This document shows positions 60,389 to 64,000 of a stretch of DNA of 64,000 nt, piece by piece. How positions within the stretch are numbered: position 1 is the first letter of the stretch; every line of letters starts with the position of its first letter. Under the pieces are notes generated by a model. It saw only the letters and a list, made by a program, of their open reading frames with translations. It searched no databases and was not told the DNA's origin. The stretch spans positions 124,001-188,000 of the forward strand of contig CAYGDI010000001.1 in assembly GCA_964348695.1 (NCBI GenBank), written 5' to 3'. A program made the translations under genes and the position numbers. This DNA comes from JACPYF01 sp964348695 (GTDB taxonomy: Bacteria > Patescibacteriota > Saccharimonadia > Saccharimonadales > Saccharimonadaceae).

Positions 60389-60712
60389 TCAGGCATCTAT
60401 TTTGGCAAAAAAACAGCTTTTGGTGCCAGTATGGCAGCATACGCCATCACCTTCGATTGTGACTTTTGCTAGTACGCTATCGGCGTCGCAGTCAGCCGTT
60501 AGTTCGTTGACCTTGAGTTTATTACCCGACGTCTCACCTTTCATCCAGAGTGACTGGCGTGTTCTACTCCAAAAATACATGTAGCCAGTCTCCAAGGTTT
60601 TTTGGTAGGCTTCTTTGTTCATAAACCCAAGCATTAGTACTTCGTCTGTAGTGGTATCTTGAACGACTACAGGAACAAGGCCACTAAGTTTTTCAAAATC
60701 AAGCTGTGTCAT
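60389..60712 (-). CDS. hisI: Phosphoribosyl-AMP cyclohydrolase
   Basis: A 107-residue enzyme for step 3 of histidine synthesis. Signatures: LMLGFMNKEAYQKTLETGYM, FWSRTRQSLWMKGETSGN, and the Zn/Mg site ADCDADSVLAKV ... GVCCHTGTKSCFF. Start: ATG at 60712; TAGAAT (60720-60725) ends 7 bases upstream (leaderless). It is not fused to HisE, which is encoded separately. Divergent from a LOG-family gene. Confidence 0.96.
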   Translation of the reverse strand: MTQLDFEKLSGLVPVVVQDTTTDEVLMLGFMNKEAYQKTLETGYMYFWSRTRQSLWMKGETSGNKLKVNELTADCDADSVLAKVTIEGDGVCCHTGTKSCFFAKIDA

Positions 60713-60769
60713 ACTATCTATTCTATCATTTGCACAAACAATACACGTAGGTGTATAGTACAAAGCACT

Positions 60770-61483
60770 ATGAGTGTGAATGTACAATCAATCAATCACA
60801 TGAGGTTCAATAGTGACGATTACGAAAAGTATCGTGATGAACTAGTGCAAAAAGTGAGGGAGACTTTGGCGCATAACGCTATTAGATTTGTCTTGGGTAT
60901 AACGGGCGATGGTGGTGATGATCATCTCCGTGAAGCTGAAGCTGCTGTCGACGGCTTTGTCGAGGGGGTTAGGGGTCAGGGATACGCTATTTTGACAGGT
61001 GGCACCGAGGGAGGCATACCTCAACTCGGAGTTGAAGTTGCTCAAAAATACGGTGTTCCAACAATTGGTGTATTTCCTCGTCAGGGAAACAAGTATGCCC
61101 TTTTTGATGACCTAGATCTTGCTGTAGAGACAACTCAACCAGACATTGGTGATGGAAATTTTGGCACAGAAACTCCTTCGTTTGTAAACCTGCTAGACGG
61201 CGCAGCTGTTATAGGTGGTAGCTACGGTACGCTCGTCGAAGCGAGCACTATACTAAAAGTAAACACAAAACGTATATCAGACAAAGAAAAAGGCAAAGAC
61301 ACGCCTGAGCCTATTTTCCTAGCACCTATTATTGGTACAGGAGGAGCGGCAGACCACATTTATGAAGTTGCAAGAGTCTTTGCTCGAGGAGCTGAACAGT
61401 GTTTGCCAGAAGTAGATGAGCCAGTCATGACTGGTGCAGATGCGGCGCGATTTTTGCGACGCAAACTCGAGACTCAACCGTAA
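60770..61483 (+). CDS. LOG-family (Rossmann) nucleotide-binding protein
   Basis: A 237-residue SLOG/LOG-superfamily protein. Rossmann motifs: YAILTGGTEGGIPQLGVEVA and VIGGSYGTLVEASTIL, the latter like the LOG PGGxGTxxE site, with Glu retained. LOG enzymes remove ribose 5-phosphate from nucleoside monophosphates; this divergent member may bind or cleave another nucleotide. TATAGT lies 10 bases before the ATG. It shares a 57-bp divergent region with hisI. Confidence 0.82.
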   Translation: MSVNVQSINHMRFNSDDYEKYRDELVQKVRETLAHNAIRFVLGITGDGGDDHLREAEAAVDGFVEGVRGQGYAILTGGTEGGIPQLGVEVAQKYGVPTIGVFPRQGNKYALFDDLDLAVETTQPDIGDGNFGTETPSFVNLLDGAAVIGGSYGTLVEASTILKVNTKRISDKEKGKDTPEPIFLAPIIGTGGAADHIYEVARVFARGAEQCLPEVDEPVMTGADAARFLRRKLETQP

Positions 61484-61486
61484 TGT

Positions 61487-62029
61487 TTATTGATATTTTT
61501 TGCAGTATTTGGCAGCTTCGCGTAGCGCGATTTTGACTGCTTGTTCTGGGTTTTCGGCACCGTGAGTGAGTTGACGCTGACGTTCGTCGAGGTAGGTATC
61601 GGCAAGTTTATCTGACCACCCGCCGTAGCCTTTTAGGACAACGATCGGTATATCAGCTTGGTAAGCAATAGCTAATTCTGTGAGAGTGCCCGAACCACCA
61701 CTAATGGCAATCACCACATCACATGCTGTCACCAAAACAGTTTCTCGTCCGCCACCTCGTTCTAGTCCACAAGGAATAATGACATCTGCTCCATGTTGCC
61801 AGACATCTTTTCCTTTTCCGTAGGTCACGCCTACAGTTAGTCCGCCTGCGTCTTTTGCACCGCGAAAAGCTGCAGTTGAGAGAGAATCACTATCTTTTTC
61901 CGCACCAAACAACAAGGTAGCATTATGTTTTGCTATGAACGTGCCTATTTCGTATGCGGCATTTTCAGCTGTTTTTGCATACTGCAAGTCTGCAGCAGAA
62001 CCCATGACGCCGATTTGTAATTTTCTCAT
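61487..62029 (-). CDS. LOG-family protein (TIGR00725-like), last gene of the his operon
   Basis: A 180-residue Rossmann protein: N-terminal LQIGVMGSAADLQYAKTAEN, middle TLLFGAEKDSDSLSTAAFRG, and ISGGSGTLTELAIAYQADIP with the catalytic-type GGxGTxxE. The ATG overlaps the hisE stop by four bases (ATGA), so it is translationally coupled to hisE and under the T-box. No role for it in histidine synthesis is established. Confidence 0.88.
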   Translation of the reverse strand: MRKLQIGVMGSAADLQYAKTAENAAYEIGTFIAKHNATLLFGAEKDSDSLSTAAFRGAKDAGGLTVGVTYGKGKDVWQHGADVIIPCGLERGGGRETVLVTACDVVIAISGGSGTLTELAIAYQADIPIVVLKGYGGWSDKLADTYLDERQRQLTHGAENPEQAVKIALREAAKYCKKYQ

Positions 62030-62331
62030 GATGAAACTCCTTTTGTGTTGGTCTTTTCAGCATGTCTTTCTGCGAGCTTTTGCTCGATCTCATCGATAGT
62101 GATATCTTTTGCTGCTAGAAGTACAAGCAGGTGGTAATATAGGTCGGCGACTTCTCCTACGAATTCAGTTCGGTCTTTGTTCTTTGCAGCTATCACGACT
62201 TCAACTGATTCCTCACCTACTTTTTGGATAATTCTATCTAGCCCATCTGCAAAAAGTGAAGATGTATATGACTGAGAGTTCGCATTGTTTTTACGGCTGA
62301 TAATGATATCGTACAATTCTTTTGTTGTCAT
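62026..62331 (-). CDS. hisE: Phosphoribosyl-ATP pyrophosphatase
   Basis: A 101-residue MazG-like enzyme for step 2 of histidine synthesis. Motifs: SYTSSLFADGLDRIIQKVGE, EESVEVVIAAKN and EVADLYYHLLVLL, with the acidic metal-binding EE..E..D pattern. Start: ATG at 62331, placing GGGAG at 6 bases; ATG 62337 would abut the ribosome site. It begins 11 bases after hisG. Confidence 0.95.
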   Translation of the reverse strand: MTTKELYDIIISRKNNANSQSYTSSLFADGLDRIIQKVGEESVEVVIAAKNKDRTEFVGEVADLYYHLLVLLAAKDITIDEIEQKLAERHAEKTNTKGVSS

Positions 62332-62341
62332 AGTCATCTCC

Positions 62342-63220
62342 CTACGCAATCATTTTCTCAATCGGTAATACTAGTATTCCTTCGGCTCCGAGAGCTTTTA
62401 GGTCGTTTGCAACTTCCCAAAAAGTACTTTCTTCCATGACGGCGTGAATAGCTACCCAGTCAGGTCGGGTTAGTTCCATGACGGTTGGTGCGGACAATCC
62501 TGGAGCGATTTTTTTAATATCTTCCAGACTGGTTTTTGGTGCATTCATCATGATGTATTTTTGGCTTTTGGCTGCTATAACGCCTTCGAGACGAGTAATC
62601 ATCTGAGTGACAAGCTCTTGTTTGGCTTTGGAAAGTTTTTTGCCACTCTCGATCATGACAGCTTCGGTCTCCATGATAGTATCTAGTCGACGAAGATCAT
62701 TGAGGAGTAGTGTGCTGCCTGTACCTGAAATGTCGGTAATTGCATCGGCAACACCTAGTGCTGGCGTGATCTCGACAGCGCCTGCGATGAGGGTGATTTC
62801 GACGTCAACACCGTGTTTTTTGAAATATTCGCGCGTAATATTTGGAAAAGAGGTTGCGATCTTTTTGCCTTGGAGATCTTGTATAGTGCGAAACTTTGAT
62901 TCTTTTGGTACAGCTACTGCGATCTGGCAGTAACCAAACCCTGGGCGTATGAGTTCTTTTGCTTCGACATTCGCCTCTTTTAGTATGTTTTGACCTACGA
63001 TACCGATATCAGCGATACCGCTCTGCACGTAACCAGGAATATCATCATCTCGACAGAACAGCACCTCGACCGGAAAATTCCGACATGTTGCGAACAATCG
63101 TCGGCTATACGATTCTAGGTCAAGTCCCATCAGGCGCAGCGCTTCCAGGGATCCATCTGTCAAGCGTCCGTCTTTTTGAATAGCGATTTTTAAGTTTTTT
63201 TCCTCGAGCCTTTTTTCCAT
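62342..63220 (-). CDS. hisG: ATP phosphoribosyltransferase, long form
   Basis: A 292-residue long-form HisG, first enzyme of histidine synthesis. Catalytic part: KIAIQKDGRLTDGSLEALRL, EVLFCRDDDIPGYVQSGIAD, and the PRPP loop ADAITDISGTGSTLLLNDLR. The C-terminal ~75 residues form the ACT-like regulatory domain (GVIAAKSQKYIMMNAPKTSL, MEESTFWEVANDLKALGAEG), so feedback inhibition by histidine is expected and no HisZ is needed. AGAGGAG precedes the ATG; a His T-box lies upstream. Confidence 0.97.
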   Translation of the reverse strand: MEKRLEEKNLKIAIQKDGRLTDGSLEALRLMGLDLESYSRRLFATCRNFPVEVLFCRDDDIPGYVQSGIADIGIVGQNILKEANVEAKELIRPGFGYCQIAVAVPKESKFRTIQDLQGKKIATSFPNITREYFKKHGVDVEITLIAGAVEITPALGVADAITDISGTGSTLLLNDLRRLDTIMETEAVMIESGKKLSKAKQELVTQMITRLEGVIAAKSQKYIMMNAPKTSLEDIKKIAPGLSAPTVMELTRPDWVAIHAVMEESTFWEVANDLKALGAEGILVLPIEKMIA

Positions 63221-63265
63221 ATGGGTTCTCCTCTAGATTTACAAATAATAAAAAAATATATGTTT

Positions 63266-63460
63266 TTTCTAAGGAACGAAAGGTTTGAATTAAAAAAAGA
63301 CCTTCCGCGGTCCCATCCTTATTCCAACTTGTATTGCTACAAAAAGGCTCTTGGCACCGGCTCTACGCATGACGCGATTTCGGTTGCTCTATTTTACGGC
63401 TAAGCTACCGTAGCGTATTTTGACGCTCAGCTCGTTCCGTCGTGACTGGAACTCAAACGC
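63266..63460 (-). promoter_or_regulatory. Histidine T-box leader with very short Stem I
   Basis: RNA-sense features: Stem I GTTCC/GGAAC (63434-63452) whose 9-base loop AGTCACGAC holds the His codon CAC (63442-63444) followed by a purine. Then nested AGCT/AGCT and AGCGT/ACGCT, with a bulge ACGG able to pair with CCGT downstream (Stem II pseudoknot type); Stem III TTGTA-GCAA-TACAA; and the T-box core TGGGACCGCG (63306-63315). The antiterminator pairs AAGGA/TCCTT and GCG/CGT around the TGGGACC bulge. TGGG complements an acceptor end with C73, the discriminator typical of tRNA-His. A competing GACC/GGTC hairpin with a 7-U run follows. Confidence 0.85.
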
Positions 63461-63498
63461 TTTATGTAGTTCTAACTATAGGGATATTTTTAAAAATG

Positions 63499-64000
63499 TC
63501 AAGAGTTAGGATGGTTGTTGGTGCCAAGGTGTGAGCTAATGGCTTGCCCAAAATTGCCATTGGTCGGCATTTGGATACAAGCGATACCGAGATTGTCTGC
63601 TAGTTTGTGGTCTGTGATACGATCGCCACATACAAAAGATTGCTCCATATCCATATCAGCTGTCTTTAGCCATTCATCGAGCATACCTGTCTTTGGTTTG
63701 CGACACGTACAATTGTCTTCTGGCTTGTGCGGGCAGACGAAGATTTTTTCAAACTCTATACCAGCGTCTCGAAAAATATCTAACATGGCGTTTTGTGGCT
63801 CTTCGAATGTTTCTGTTGGGAAAGATTCAGTACCTAGTCCGTCTTGGTTCGAAACCATGATCAGATGGAAGTCGTTGTCTAGTAAAAGATGTAAACCTTC
63901 GATCACTCCATCGAGTAGCTGTAACTTTTCGAGTGAATCGATCTGATATGTGTCTTGTGGTTCAAAGATGAGCGTGCCATCTCTGTCTAGTAGTGCGTAT
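63499..64000 (-). CDS. hisB: Histidinol-phosphate phosphatase (HisB N-domain type), 5' end outside window
   Basis: A partial HAD phosphatase of the HisB-N group; 166 codons are present. Nucleophile motif ALLDRDGTLIFEPQ, then VSNQDGLGTESFPTETFEEP, the Zn-site VCPHKPEDNCTCRKPKTGML and CGDRITDHKLADNLGI. The gene ends after the phosphatase domain (TGA at 63499), so it is not fused to the imidazoleglycerol-phosphate dehydratase domain as in E. coli. It lies upstream of the T-box, so more his genes probably lie to the right. Confidence 0.94.
   Translation of the reverse strand, partial: YALLDRDGTLIFEPQDTYQIDSLEKLQLLDGVIEGLHLLLDNDFHLIMVSNQDGLGTESFPTETFEEPQNAMLDIFRDAGIEFEKIFVCPHKPEDNCTCRKPKTGMLDEWLKTADMDMEQSFVCGDRITDHKLADNLGIACIQMPTNGNFGQAISSHLGTNNHPNS

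Overview
The window looks like a chromosome segment of an ultrasmall Patescibacteria (CPR) bacterium, most plausibly Candidatus Saccharibacteria (TM7). This is inferred from gene content: DUF3048, PEGA, sortase E-like, DUF4367-like and type IV pilin surface proteins, a short F1 delta subunit, a class I ribonucleotide reductase, and dense short operons. UGA works as a stop (for example hisB and several small genes), which argues against Gracilibacteria and Absconditabacteria. No species-level marker is present.

Layout. (1) Positions 1-13,340 hold a stress island related to the Ter (tellurium/TerD-TelA) systems: TerD, a TerF-like VWA protein, TelA with an XpaC-like partner, a DUF475/TerC-like membrane protein, a HAD phosphatase with two tandem phosphoribosyltransferase-like enzymes, and a surface set made of a substrate-binding/VWA lipoprotein, a membrane protein and a second binding protein. 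(2) 13,454-22,336: tRNA-Glu, small accessory proteins, a two-component system, DUF3048, three small basic proteins in two operons that both end in an identical 53-bp structured repeat, and gltX. (3) 22,491-36,197: envelope functions (sortase, pilin, PEGA protein, four glycosyltransferases, alpha/beta hydrolase), xth, smpB and tRNA-Leu. (4) 28,645-29,096 and 36,197-37,243: three long, highly folded RNAs without convincing ORFs, each with a consensus promoter and an intrinsic terminator. (5) 37,308-41,466: ribonucleotide reductase operon nrdA - 56-aa CxxC protein - nrdB, plus a glutaredoxin. (6) 41,525-51,889: the ATP synthase cluster, interrupted by four unrelated genes. (7) 51,884-57,674: Dus, a zinc-finger microprotein with a structured 3' region, a UvrD-like helicase-nuclease, and hypotheticals. 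(8) 57,845-64,000: a histidine region with hisS, hisI, hisE, hisG and the phosphatase domain of hisB, two LOG-family genes, and a T-box leader whose features all point to tRNA-His.

Two styles of expression are visible. At least eleven mostly core genes have a -10 hexamer ending 6-7 bases before the ATG and no Shine-Dalgarno sequence, so their mRNAs should be leaderless. Many accessory genes and the long RNAs instead have -35/-10 promoters with exact 17-bp spacing, and the accessory genes also have good Shine-Dalgarno sequences. The strongest candidates for undescribed biology are the long ornate RNAs, the detached CxxC protein in the nrd operon, the compact His T-box, and the repeated 3'-end element.
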